Assembly (NCBI GenBank): GCA_044225565.1
Contig: JBGAIL010000114.1
Location: 1-15,883, forward strand
DNA: 15,883 bases
Source: CAVXAE01 sp044225565
GTDB lineage: Bacteria; Pseudomonadota; Gammaproteobacteria; Steroidobacterales; Steroidobacteraceae
Direction of reading: 5' to 3'
The notes under the pieces were generated by a model that saw only the letters and a list, made by a program, of their open reading frames with translations, had not been told where the DNA came from and searched no databases. Below, piece by piece: positions 8,120-15,332 of the stretch. The translations under genes were made by a program, and so were the position numbers. Within the stretch, counting starts at the first letter, position 1, and each line of letters opens with the position of its first letter.

Positions 8120-8796
8120 TTCGCCGGCTCCTGCCATTCGCCGTCGTGCTGCTGTCTTCGTCCGTTTTCGCAGCCGGCGGCGCATCGCCTGCAACTGCAC
8201 CCGCACATGCAGCAGCATCGGCACCCGCACCGGCGACCCTATCGAACCGCGCTTCTGCGTGGCCGTCGGACTCCCTCCATCTCCTCCCCGTGGCATTGGA
8301 GGCTTCCACCGGCGAGCGTTTCACGCTCGCCGACACGGCAGGGCGCGTTCGCGTCGTGAGCATGTTCTATGCGAGCTGTCCCATGGTGTGTCCCATGACC
8401 ATCGAGACCATCCGGCAGATCGAAAGGGCGATTCCGCCGCCCGCCCGCGCAAAGTTCGGCGTCATCCTCGCCACCGTGGATCCGGAGCGTGACACGCCGA
8501 AGGCGCTCCATGCTTTGGCCGTGCAGCGTCATGTCGACGACCGGAAATGGAGGCTCGCACGCGCCACGCCTTCCGATACGCGAGCGCTCGCCGCGGCGCT
8601 GGGCATACAGTACCGGGCGCTCGACAACGGGGATTTCAATCATTCGACGGTGCTCGTGCTCCTCGATGCCGAAGGGCGGCCCATCGCGCGTAGCACCCGG
8701 ATCGGCACGGCGGACCCTCAGTTCATCGAGACGGTCCGCAAGGCGCTGACGTCCTCGCCGAGCTCGAGTCAGACCACCTCGACGAATCCCCCATAG
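8101..8796 (+). CDS. Sco1/SenC-family copper chaperone
   Basis: 231-residue thioredoxin-fold protein that binds copper through CPMVC (C93, C97) and H181 (DNGDFNHST). The signature VDPERDTP (about 126-133) is also present. An N-terminal hydrophobic segment (about residues 7-24) is a signal or membrane anchor, followed by an Ala/Pro linker. Sco proteins deliver copper to cytochrome oxidase CuA and in some bacteria help other periplasmic copper enzymes. Its position after nirK and nirV, starting within the last codons of nirV, suggests it supplies NirK; that is inference. No oxidase genes are nearby. The last 28 nt overlap the oppositely oriented vapC gene. Confidence 0.93.
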   Translation: MRRHTVIRRLLPFAVVLLSSSVFAAGGASPATAPAHAAASAPAPATLSNRASAWPSDSLHLLPVALEASTGERFTLADTAGRVRVVSMFYASCPMVCPMTIETIRQIERAIPPPARAKFGVILATVDPERDTPKALHALAVQRHVDDRKWRLARATPSDTRALAAALGIQYRALDNGDFNHSTVLVLLDAEGRPIARSTRIGTADPQFIETVRKALTSSPSSSQTTSTNPP

Positions 8797-9143
8797 GCTT
8801 TCAGCACCTCGTCATTCGTCAGCAGGATCATCGGCTCGTGGCTCGCTTGCGCCAGCAGCATGCGATCGAAAGGATCCTTGTGAATCGGTGGAAGCCTGGC
8901 GGCGGCTGCGGCGTGCGCGCCCGTGATGGCCAGCAATTGATATCCCGCCGGGGCCAATGCCTCGAGAATCTGGTCGGAGTCGGCCGTAAGCTTCCCGAGC
9001 GCCGCCTTGATGCCGATCTCCCAGATGGACGCTGCGCTCACGAATGCTTCCGCCGCATCGATGCGCTCGCGCGCTTTGCGAGACAGCTTTGACGGTGCGC
9101 CCAACGACCACAGCACCAGGTGCGTGTCGACCAGAACGCGCAC
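8769..9143 (-). CDS. vapC: VapC-type PIN-domain toxin
   Basis: 124-residue PIN-domain ribonuclease, the toxin of a type II toxin-antitoxin module. The acidic Mg-binding residues are visible: D6 (LVDTH), E42 (SIWEIG), D90 and D93 (HKDPFDRML) and D111 (LTNDE). The whole domain is present and the length is typical. The start is GTG, directly after the antitoxin TGA with no spacer, so translation is probably coupled. Its 3' end converges on and overlaps the sco 3' end. Family members cut tRNA or other RNA; the target is unknown here. Confidence 0.92.
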   Translation of the reverse strand: MRVLVDTHLVLWSLGAPSKLSRKARERIDAAEAFVSAASIWEIGIKAALGKLTADSDQILEALAPAGYQLLAITGAHAAAAARLPPIHKDPFDRMLLAQASHEPMILLTNDEVLKAYGGFVEVV

Positions 9144-9380
9144 TCAGTGTCCCTCGAACTGCGACAGGACCTCCGCGTCCGCTTCATTGAAGTCGTCAGG
9201 CACCTTGATCTTGCCCTTGAGCAGCCCGTGCCTCTTGGGTTGCGCCGGGGCGCTGATGGGAGACAGCTTGGCGAGGGGCTTGCCGGCCTTGGCAATGATG
9301 ATGACCGCCCCTGCGGCGACCTGGTCGAGCAGCCGCGAGAGGTGAGTCTTGGCTTCATGGATATTGATGATCGTGCTCAC
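9144..9380 (-). CDS. Phd/YefM-family antitoxin
   Basis: 78-residue antitoxin partner of the PIN toxin. Residues 1-41 form the Phd DNA-binding fold (INIHEAKTHLSRLLDQV, then GKPLAKL). The C-terminal part (GLLKGKIKVPDDFNEADAEV) is the likely toxin-binding tail. GTG is the start, with GGAGG 4 nt before it (9385-9389, read on the minus strand). Such antitoxins repress their own operon, and a candidate operator sits directly upstream. The pair is an accessory module inserted between the nitrite-reductase cluster and the second signalling cassette. Confidence 0.9.
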   Translation of the reverse strand: MSTIINIHEAKTHLSRLLDQVAAGAVIIIAKAGKPLAKLSPISAPAQPKRHGLLKGKIKVPDDFNEADAEVLSQFEGH

Positions 9381-9384
9381 GCGA

Positions 9385-9429
9385 CCTCCAGTAGACTAGA
9401 CTTAGTTTAACTAGATAAGTGTCTGGAGG
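9385..9429 (-). promoter_or_regulatory. toxin-antitoxin promoter/operator with inverted repeats
   Basis: An AT-rich stretch upstream of the antitoxin holds a near-palindrome, TAGTT-T-AACTA (9403-9413), with overlapping CTAG repeats, a plausible binding site for the Phd-like antitoxin. It is enclosed by a perfect 7-bp inverted repeat, CCTCCAG (9385-9391) and CTGGAGG (9423-9429). In minus-strand RNA the latter pairing would cover the antitoxin's GGAGG ribosome binding site. Whether RNA starts far enough upstream is unknown. Confidence 0.5.
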
Positions 9430-9461
9430 CAATCGGTGAGGCCTGCCTGGCGGCCCGTGGC

Positions 9462-9487
9462 GCGGAAACCCCTTTCTCGTGCATCGT
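9462..9487 (+). promoter_or_regulatory. candidate ECF promoter of sigma gene 2
   Basis: GCGGAA (9462-9467), N10, CGTGCATCGT (9478-9487). The same two blocks with the same spacing occur before the receptor at 11100-11125. Read as GGAA-N17-CGT, it resembles promoters of FecI-group sigma factors (fecA of E. coli has GGAAAT at -35). A start near 9493 would leave a leader of about 40 nt. Confidence 0.55.
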
Positions 9488-9533
9488 ACAGGGGCTGAAG
9501 TCCCTGAAGCCTCGTGCCAGGAGCCCCGCGCCG

Positions 9534-10115
9534 GTGACCGACCAACGCAGCAAGATGGCGGCATGGATCGGCAGCCACGTGCTGCCCCATGAGGGCGACG
9601 TGCGCGCCTGGCTGCGCAAGACGATCAGAAGTCACAGTGATATCAACGACTTGGTGCAGGAAGCTTACTGCCGTATCGCCTCGGTGGAGGACCTCGGCCG
9701 CATCGCCGAGCCTCGCGCCTACTTCTTCAGGGTGGTGCGCAACCTGGCGCTCGAGCAGTTCCGGCGCGCCCGGGTGGTGCGCATCGAGTCCGTCGCGGAG
9801 ATCGAGGCCTTGAACATCGTGGACGAAGCCCCTTCTCCGGAGCGCATCGCCGCGGGCCACGAAGAGCTCGAGCGCGTGCGGCAGCTCATCGAAGGCCTGC
9901 CGGAGCGATGCCGCCGGGTGGTGGAGATGAGGAAGATCAAAGGGCTCCCGCAGCGGGAGATCGCGCAACGGCTGGGCATCACGGAGAACACGGTGGAGCA
10001 CGAGGCCCGCAAGGGACTCATGCTGATCCTGGAGGCGCTTGCCCGGCGGGAGGCGCCTTCGGCAGTCCCGGCCGCACAGGGAATGAAGGACGATGAGCGA
10101 AAAAGCGAACGCTGA
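9534..10115 (+). CDS. FecI-type ECF sigma factor (cassette 2)
   Basis: 193-residue ECF sigma factor. Region 2 is at about residues 20-85 (SDINDLVQEAYCRIA, RAYFFRVVRNLALEQFRRAR). Region 4 is at about 110-168, with a helix-turn-helix (LPQREIAQRLGITENTVEHE). It should transcribe the receptor gene 1 kb downstream. The GTG at 9534 has AGGAG at 9519-9523, 10 nt ahead; ATG 9555 would still leave region 2 whole. It overlaps fecR by 23 nt. It is clearly divergent from the cassette 1 sigma, consistent with the different promoter motif. The reading frame is intact. Confidence 0.93.
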   Translation: MTDQRSKMAAWIGSHVLPHEGDVRAWLRKTIRSHSDINDLVQEAYCRIASVEDLGRIAEPRAYFFRVVRNLALEQFRRARVVRIESVAEIEALNIVDEAPSPERIAAGHEELERVRQLIEGLPERCRRVVEMRKIKGLPQREIAQRLGITENTVEHEARKGLMLILEALARREAPSAVPAAQGMKDDERKSER

Positions 10116-11070
10116 AGACATCGACGCTCAGGCGGTCGAGTGGGTCATCCGTCGCGACCGGGCGGAGCTCGGTGAGCAGGACCAGGCCACACTCGATGCC
10201 TGGCTCGCGAGCGATTCGCGATGCCGTGGAGCGTACGCGCGAGCGGACGCAGCGTGGGGATTCCTCGGCCGCGCCCGTGCGTTGCCCGAGCCGGCGGTGT
10301 CGGTCGCTCCTGCGGAGCAGCAGCCTTCTCCCCGCGGCAGGGCCATCTGGCGTCGTAGTCTCGTGGCGACGATGGCGGTAGCGGCAGGCGTCGCCGCCTT
10401 CTCGCTGTTCAACCTGACGCGTCCCGATTATGAGACGGCGGTCGGCGAAGTGCGCAGCGTGCCGCTGGTGGACGGGTCGGTGGTCGCCATCAACACCGCG
10501 AGCCGCATGAAGGTGTCGATGGAGCAGGACCTGCGCAAGGTGGAGCTGGATCGCGGCGAGGCCTGGTTCCAGGTGTCTCCGGATGCGACGCGTCCGTTCG
10601 TCGTAGAGGCGGGCAGCGTGCGGGTGCAGGCGCTCGGCACGGCGTTCTCGGTCCGCCTGCGTGAAGGCGGGGCGGACGTGCTGGTCACCGAAGGCGTGGT
10701 CAAGGCGTGGGTCGCCGGCGACGAGGCGCGCTCGCTGCGCCTCGGGATGGGGGCGAAAGCCTTCGTCGGCCGCACGGGACGGAAGGCCGAAGTGGTGCAG
10801 GCTCCGGCCGCGGTGGAGCGTGATCTGGCCTGGCGCAACGGCCGGATCGATCTCAAGGGCGAGACGCTCGAGCAGGCGGCCGCCGAATTCAATCGATACA
10901 ACTCGCAGAAGCTCGTCATCCCGGAGGAGAGCCTGGCCCGCGAGCCGGTCGTCGGCCGCTTCGGGCTGCACGAGCCGGAATCCTTCGCGCAGGCCGCGGC
11001 TTCGATGTTCGGTGCGCGCATCGTGCGCAACGGCGACGAGTTGCAGCTGGTCCGGGATGCGGCGCGCTAG
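10093..11070 (+). CDS. FecR-type anti-sigma regulator (cassette 2)
   Basis: 325-residue inner-membrane regulator. The N-terminal sigma-binding domain is at about 10-60 (DAQAVEWVIRRDR, LDAWLASDSRCRGAYARADAAW). The membrane segment is at about 88-107. The FecR domain is at about 113-210 (VGEVRSVPLVDGSVVAIN, LDRGEAWFQV, QALGTAFSV), and the C-terminal part is at about 245-325 (FNRYNSQKLVIPEES). It couples the receptor's STN domain to the preceding sigma factor. It starts inside the sigma gene (23-nt overlap) and is intact. The receptor follows after 81 nt holding a candidate promoter and hairpin. Confidence 0.93.
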   Translation: MSEKANAEDIDAQAVEWVIRRDRAELGEQDQATLDAWLASDSRCRGAYARADAAWGFLGRARALPEPAVSVAPAEQQPSPRGRAIWRRSLVATMAVAAGVAAFSLFNLTRPDYETAVGEVRSVPLVDGSVVAINTASRMKVSMEQDLRKVELDRGEAWFQVSPDATRPFVVEAGSVRVQALGTAFSVRLREGGADVLVTEGVVKAWVAGDEARSLRLGMGAKAFVGRTGRKAEVVQAPAAVERDLAWRNGRIDLKGETLEQAAAEFNRYNSQKLVIPEESLAREPVVGRFGLHEPESFAQAAASMFGARIVRNGDELQLVRDAAR

Positions 11071-11099
11071 CGCCCTTCGAAAAGTTTTCCCGCCCGCCC

Positions 11100-11125
11100 G
11101 CGGAAGCGGCCTCCCCGTGCATCGT
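11100..11125 (+). promoter_or_regulatory. candidate ECF promoter of receptor gene 2
   Basis: GCGGAA (11100-11105), N10, CGTGCATCGT (11116-11125), matching the site before sigma gene 2 at every position of both blocks while the spacer has diverged. Initiation would be near 11132, within the hairpin, so the transcript would lack the hairpin's left arm. Confidence 0.55.
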
Positions 11126-11142
11126 GTCATGCAACGGGGAGG
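11110..11142 (+). promoter_or_regulatory. hairpin covering the ribosome binding site of receptor 2
   Basis: CCTCCCCGTGCAT (11110-11122) pairs with ATGCAACGGGGAGG (11129-11142) over 13 bp with a single bulged A at 11133 and a 6-nt loop. The right arm contains the strong Shine-Dalgarno GGGGAGG (11136-11142), 9 nt before ATG 11152. RNA that reads through from fecR would hide the ribosome binding site. RNA started at the overlapping promoter would not. It could also act as a weak attenuator; no U-run follows. Confidence 0.6.
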
Positions 11143-11151
11143 TTTCAATCG

Positions 11152-13686
11152 ATGATCACACGTACGAGTCGCTCCACATTCGCCTTGTCCACCCTGGTCG
11201 CAGCGTGCGTCGCTTCGGTGCTGCACGCGGTGCCGGTACGCGCGGAATCCCAAACGATGGAGGCGCGCGAAGTCCAGTTCAGCGTGCCGCGGCAGAGCGC
11301 CGCCAGCGGAATCCTGGAGTTCGCGCGTCAGGCGGACATCCAGATCCTGGTGTCCGAGAGGATCCTGGAGGACAAGCAGACGGCGGAAGTGCAGGGCAGC
11401 TACTCCGTCTCGGGCGGGCTCGAGGCGCTGCTGTCCGGAACGGGGCTGATCGTCCAGTCCACCGATGGCAAGACGGTGACGCTGCAGCTGGCGCGTTTGA
11501 GAACGGCGATGCTGGACGTCGGGCCGGGGCAGAGCGCCACCGAGACTGCGGAAGACACCGGGGAGCTGGCCACCGTCAACGTGTTCGGCACGCTCAAAGA
11601 CGAGGTGAGCGCGGGCTCCAAGAACGGGCTCACGCTGCGCGAAGTGCCCAAGTCCGTCACCGTCGTCACGCGCGAGCGCATCGAGGCGCAGAACCTCAGC
11701 TCTCTGGTCGACGTGCTGGGCCAGACCACCGGCGTCACGCTGGCCAGCTACACATCGGTCGATACTTTCTTCTTCTCCCGCGGCTTTCGCGTGCAGACGA
11801 TGCAGATCGACGCCGGCGCGCCCGCCTTCACCGGGGACTTCGGTTCGTACCTGCCGGTGGACATGGCCGTTTACGACCACGTCGAGATGTTGCGCGGCGT
11901 GGATGGCATGTACAGCGGCGCTGGAGAGCCCGGCGGCGTCGTCAACCTGGTGCGCAAGCGCGCCAAGGCAACGCCGGCCATCGAGTTGAATCTCTCAGGC
12001 GGCAGCTGGAACAGCTTCCGCGGTGAGCTCGACGCCACGGGCGCGCTCACGGACGACGGCCGGCTTCGCGGCCGCTTCGTCGCCGCCCGCGGCGAGAACG
12101 ACTACTTCTACGATCGCGCGTCTTCGGAGAAGACCATTCTGTTCGGTACGGGAGAGTACGACCTCACGCCCACCACGCTGCTCATCGCCGGCGCAAGCTA
12201 CGAGCGCCGCAAGGAGGATGGCTACTTCACGTGGGGCTTCCCGCGCTACTCCGATGGCCGTTCGCTGGATCTGCCGACCAGCGCCGCGTTCAACCCGAAG
12301 TGGGCGCACTGGTACTTCACCAACAAGGAAGCGTTCGCGAAGATCGAGCAGCAGTACGGCGACCATGGGATCGTCAGGCTGAACGTGACGCACACCGAGC
12401 AGACCAGCGAGAACCGCCAGTTCGTCAACTATGGCGCAATCGACCCCGTCACCCTGACGGGGAACATCGGCTACGGCTGGGGCAATGATTTCGACTCCAC
12501 GCAGGACCTCGTCGATCTGTCGACGAGCGGCCGCTTCCCGCTCTTCGGCCTGGAGCACCGCTACACCGTCGGTGCCGACTACGCCAGGATCGACGCGGGC
12601 GACACGAAGTCTTACCGCCTGCCGGGGTACGACTACCCGGGGCCGGCCATCGATGTCTTCAACTTCGATCCGTCGCTCTACCCGGAGCCGGTGGCGGAGC
12701 AGAACGGCTACTATCCCGACAATGGCCAGACGCAGAGGGGCGTCTACGCCACGCTCGGCATCCAGCTGGCGAAGCCGTTGCGGCTGACGCTCGGCGGGCG
12801 CTACGGCAAATACAAGTACCTCACGGTTTTCCAGGGGTCGGGGCCCGACGGCTCTCCGATCGGCGCGCCCAGCGTCACGCGCTACGACGACAGCAAGTTC
12901 ATTCCCAGCGCGGCCCTGAGCTACGACTTCTCCGAGGACTGGTCCGCCTACGCGAGCTACGCTGAAACCTTCAAGGTGCAGGCCAGCAGCCTGGCGGGGC
13001 CGCTGCCGGGCTCACCCCTGCCTCCCGTGACGGGCGAGGGCGTGGAGCTCGGCGTCAAAGGGGAGATTGGCGGCTTGCTCAACGCTTCCGCCGCGCTCTA
13101 TCGAGTGAGCCGCAACGGCCAGGCCGTGAACGATCCGGCGTATCCTCCGTTGCCCGGCGGAAACGGCTCCAGCTGCTGCTATCTGAGCCGGGGCGACGTC
13201 ATCAGCAAGGGCCTCGACACCGAGATCAGCGGCACGGTGCTGCCGGGCTGGCAGATGTTCGCCGGGTACACCTTCAACGAGAGCGAGTACAAGGGCCCCG
13301 AGGACGGATTCTGGGGCGCGGGCGGCTACTTCCTCGACATGACGCCGAAGCACATGTTGAAGCTGTGGACCACCTGGCAGCTGCCGGGCGAGTACTCGCG
13401 GTGGACGTTCAATGCCGGCGTCGTGGCTCAGACCGAGAGCTACGTCAGCGGCTCCGCCCTGGCCGAGATCGGCGGCACCGACTACGTGGCGTACAAGTTC
13501 GCGCAGAGCGGGTATTCCATCTGGAATGCCGCCGTGCAGTACCGGCTGGGAGAGGCGTGGACCATCGGTGTGTACGGAGACAACCTCTTCAACAAGAAGT
13601 ACTACCAGGTGCTGGGCGACACGGGGCGCGAGAACGTCTACGGCACGCCCCGCAACGTCACACTGAACATCCGCGCTCGCTGGTAG
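11152..13686 (+). CDS. TonB-dependent receptor with STN signalling domain (cassette 2)
   Basis: 844-residue outer-membrane transducer of the ferric-siderophore class. A signal peptide runs to about residue 31 (VRA/ES) and the STN domain spans about 41-113. A TonB-box-like LATVNVFG lies near 139-146. The plug is at about 155-270 (LREVPKSVTVVTRERIE, VEMLRGVDGMYSGAGEPGGVVN). A 22-strand-type barrel ends in NVTLNIRARW, with the terminal aromatic residue expected of outer-membrane proteins. ATG 11152 follows GGGGAGG at 9 nt. Such receptors import a ligand and signal through FecR. An adjacent cysteine pair (C675-C676) lies in a predicted extracellular loop. The frame is intact and it is the best template for judging the broken first receptor. 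Confidence 0.95.
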   Translation: MITRTSRSTFALSTLVAACVASVLHAVPVRAESQTMEAREVQFSVPRQSAASGILEFARQADIQILVSERILEDKQTAEVQGSYSVSGGLEALLSGTGLIVQSTDGKTVTLQLARLRTAMLDVGPGQSATETAEDTGELATVNVFGTLKDEVSAGSKNGLTLREVPKSVTVVTRERIEAQNLSSLVDVLGQTTGVTLASYTSVDTFFFSRGFRVQTMQIDAGAPAFTGDFGSYLPVDMAVYDHVEMLRGVDGMYSGAGEPGGVVNLVRKRAKATPAIELNLSGGSWNSFRGELDATGALTDDGRLRGRFVAARGENDYFYDRASSEKTILFGTGEYDLTPTTLLIAGASYERRKEDGYFTWGFPRYSDGRSLDLPTSAAFNPKWAHWYFTNKEAFAKIEQQYGDHGIVRLNVTHTEQTSENRQFVNYGAIDPVTLTGNIGYGWGNDFDSTQDLVDLSTSGRFPLFGLEHRYTVGADYARIDAGDTKSYRLPGYDYPGPAIDVFNFDPSLYPEPVAEQNGYYPDNGQTQRGVYATLGIQLAKPLRLTLGGRYGKYKYLTVFQGSGPDGSPIGAPSVTRYDDSKFIPSAALSYDFSEDWSAYASYAETFKVQASSLAGPLPGSPLPPVTGEGVELGVKGEIGGLLNASAALYRVSRNGQAVNDPAYPPLPGGNGSSCCYLSRGDVISKGLDTEISGTVLPGWQMFAGYTFNESEYKGPEDGFWGAGGYFLDMTPKHMLKLWTTWQLPGEYSRWTFNAGVVAQTESYVSGSALAEIGGTDYVAYKFAQSGYSIWNAAVQYRLGEAWTIGVYGDNLFNKKYYQVLGDTGRENVYGTPRNVTLNIRARW

Positions 13687-13735
13687 CTCTTGCAGGACAG
13701 GGGTTGCCGGCGACGGCGGCAGCCCTGGTCTTCGA

Positions 13736-13769
13736 ACGCCGCGGCAGGAATGACTTCCTGCCGCGGCGT
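13736..13769. terminator. bidirectional hairpin terminator
   Basis: Perfect 15-bp inverted repeat, ACGCCGCGGCAGGAA (13736-13750) and TTCCTGCCGCGGCGT (13755-13769), with the loop TGAC. It lies between the convergent ends of receptor 2 (13686) and fecR 3 (13774). The stem is strong but only a short T-rich tract (CGTTTC) follows on the plus strand, so it may terminate both transcripts or protect their 3' ends. Confidence 0.8.
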
Positions 13770-13773
13770 CGTT

Positions 13774-14786
13774 TCATGGGTGCCCGGTGCGGCTACGGAC
13801 GGTGATGTCGTTCCCTTCGCGTGAAACCTCCAGCGTCGGGTCGGCGCGCAGGAACGCGACGAAGGCTTCCGGCTCGTTCGCGTTGAAAGTCCCGGTGAGC
13901 TGCCGCTGAGCCGCGGGCTGCTCCACGTGCAGCATCACCCGGTTGTAGCGATTGAATTCCGTCGCGATGAGATCCAGGCGGCTCCGGTTGAAGACGAGCC
14001 TTCGCTGCCGCCACGCGACCGAAGATTCGACGTCCGCGTGATGCTGCTCGAGGATGGTGCCGTTGCCGAGCACGCGTGCCCTGCCCGGCATCGAGCAGCG
14101 GCGCGCCGCACCGACGATACCTCGACGCAGCCCAGGGACCGAGACCACCGTCCTCCGCCTGTCCGTAGACGCGAACGGTGCCTACGGCCTGGATCATCGG
14201 CGCATCCCCCGCGCCACCTGAACGGCCGCGTCGCCTGCGTGTGCGACCAGAGCATTGCCTTCCAGCAGCCTGATCCTCCTTCTCCCGAACAGGCGTGATC
14301 CGCAGGTGAGCGCAGCAGGCCGCTGAGATGGGCGAGGGAGCCGCCGAGCTGGAGCGAGCGCGTCCTTCCTCGCGGTGATATCGCCAGGTCGCCGCGCCTT
14401 GCAGAAGATACGCGGACGCCGCCACGGTCGCCGATGGCGGCCACTGCAGCGAAGTCCAGCCAGAAAGCGCTTCCCACGGTCCACTGCCGAGCAGTGTTCT
14501 CGTCAGCCGCGGCCGGGGCATCGGACATCGAGACCACGGTGCTGCCCTGTTCCTGCAGCCAGGACTGCACGTCGAGCTCGCGTGAGGGGTCGATCTTGCG
14601 AAGCCCCGATGCCGTGGCCGCGGTCAGCAGGAACGCTTCGATGTGTTTGGGGGATTGCTTCAGCCAGCCGCTGAATTCCTTGCGACAGCGCGCGCTGGCA
14701 TCCTCCTCGAGGCGCAGCACCCAGTCCGCGGCCGTCGTGGCGATGATGAGCTCGAGATCTCGATGGGGGGGGGCTTGCTCGTCCAT
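13774..14786 (-). pseudogene. FecR-type anti-sigma regulator, many frameshifts (cassette 3)
   Basis: Minus-strand FecR homologue starting at ATG 14786, 9 nt after the sigma stop, with GAGGA overlapping that stop. The first 118 residues are good FecR N-terminus (TTAADWVLRLEEDASARCRKEF...), and the last 90 or so are a good C-terminus (SVAWRQRRLVFNRSRLDLIATEFNRYN..., stop 13774-13776). Between about 14431 and 14070 FecR sequence survives only in pieces from all three frames: TVAASAYLLQGAATWRY, RSLQLGGSLAHLSGLL, LRITPVRE, RRIRLLEGNALVAHAGDA, TRPFR, APMIQAVGTVRVYGQ, TVVSV, GCVEVSSVRRA, APLLDAGQGT and RVLGNGTILEQ. The protein as read would be an N-terminal fragment with about 165 foreign residues and no normal membrane or periplasmic part. 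It is either a pseudogene or a stretch of poor source sequence. Confidence 0.85.
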
Positions 14787-14795
14787 GCAGGATCC

Positions 14796-15332
14796 TCAGG
14801 GCTCGTGGCGTGCCGACTTCAGCAGGGCGATGGCGCGGGTCAGGTACTTGCGGGTGGTCTGCGGAGTGAGGCCGGTCCTGCGGGCGATCTCGCAGAGCGA
14901 CAGGCCGTCCCTCGCCCAGAGCACCGTGACGGCACGCTGCGTGGGGGGCATCCGGGCGAGAAGCCCCTCGAGGTGCTGGCGCAGCTGCAGGCCTTCGCCC
15001 ATGGCATCCTTCCAGACGTCGCCCGTCATCTGTTCGAGCTGCACTTCGGCGAGCTCGGAATCGAAGACCACCGGCGCACGCCGTTCGCGGAGCCGGTATT
15101 CGGCGAGCAGGTTGGTCGCGATGCGGTAGAGATAGGCGCGCGGCTGACGCACCTGCTCGCGGTGGGGCAGGGCCAGGAAGCGCAGGTAGATGTCCTGCGC
15201 CAGGTCCTGGGCCTGGTGCGCCCCCCGCAGGGCGCGGCTCAGGAACCGGAACAGCTGGGGATAGTGGGCTTCGAGCGTGGCCTCGCCCGCAGGACTCCCC
15301 GTGATTCCGCTCTGTTTTCCGGCTTCGGACAT
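14796..15332 (-). CDS. FecI-type ECF sigma factor (cassette 3)
   Basis: 178-residue ECF sigma factor on the minus strand. Region 2 is at about residues 20-85 (HYPQLFRFLSRALRGAHQAQ, DLAQDIYLRFLALPH, RAYLYRIATNLLAEYRLRER). Region 4 is at about 115-172, with the helix-turn-helix LSLCEIARRTGLTPQTTRKYL. The ATG at 15332 gives a normal-sized protein. The frame stays open further upstream, but that part shows no sigma sequence and runs across the divergent promoter region and the receptor start. It is followed by the damaged fecR. The receptor of this circuit starts about 165 nt away in the opposite direction. The gene itself shows no damage. Confidence 0.92.
   Translation of the reverse strand: MSEAGKQSGITGSPAGEATLEAHYPQLFRFLSRALRGAHQAQDLAQDIYLRFLALPHREQVRQPRAYLYRIATNLLAEYRLRERRAPVVFDSELAEVQLEQMTGDVWKDAMGEGLQLRQHLEGLLARMPPTQRAVTVLWARDGLSLCEIARRTGLTPQTTRKYLTRAIALLKSARHEP

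Noticed and set aside
10018..11880. 620-codon open frame antisense to cassette 2
   Set aside because: It crosses three well-supported plus-strand gene boundaries and has no domain.
13774..14148. separate small gene at the fecR 3 end
   Set aside because: It is the C-terminal part of the same FecR protein, cut off by the frame changes.
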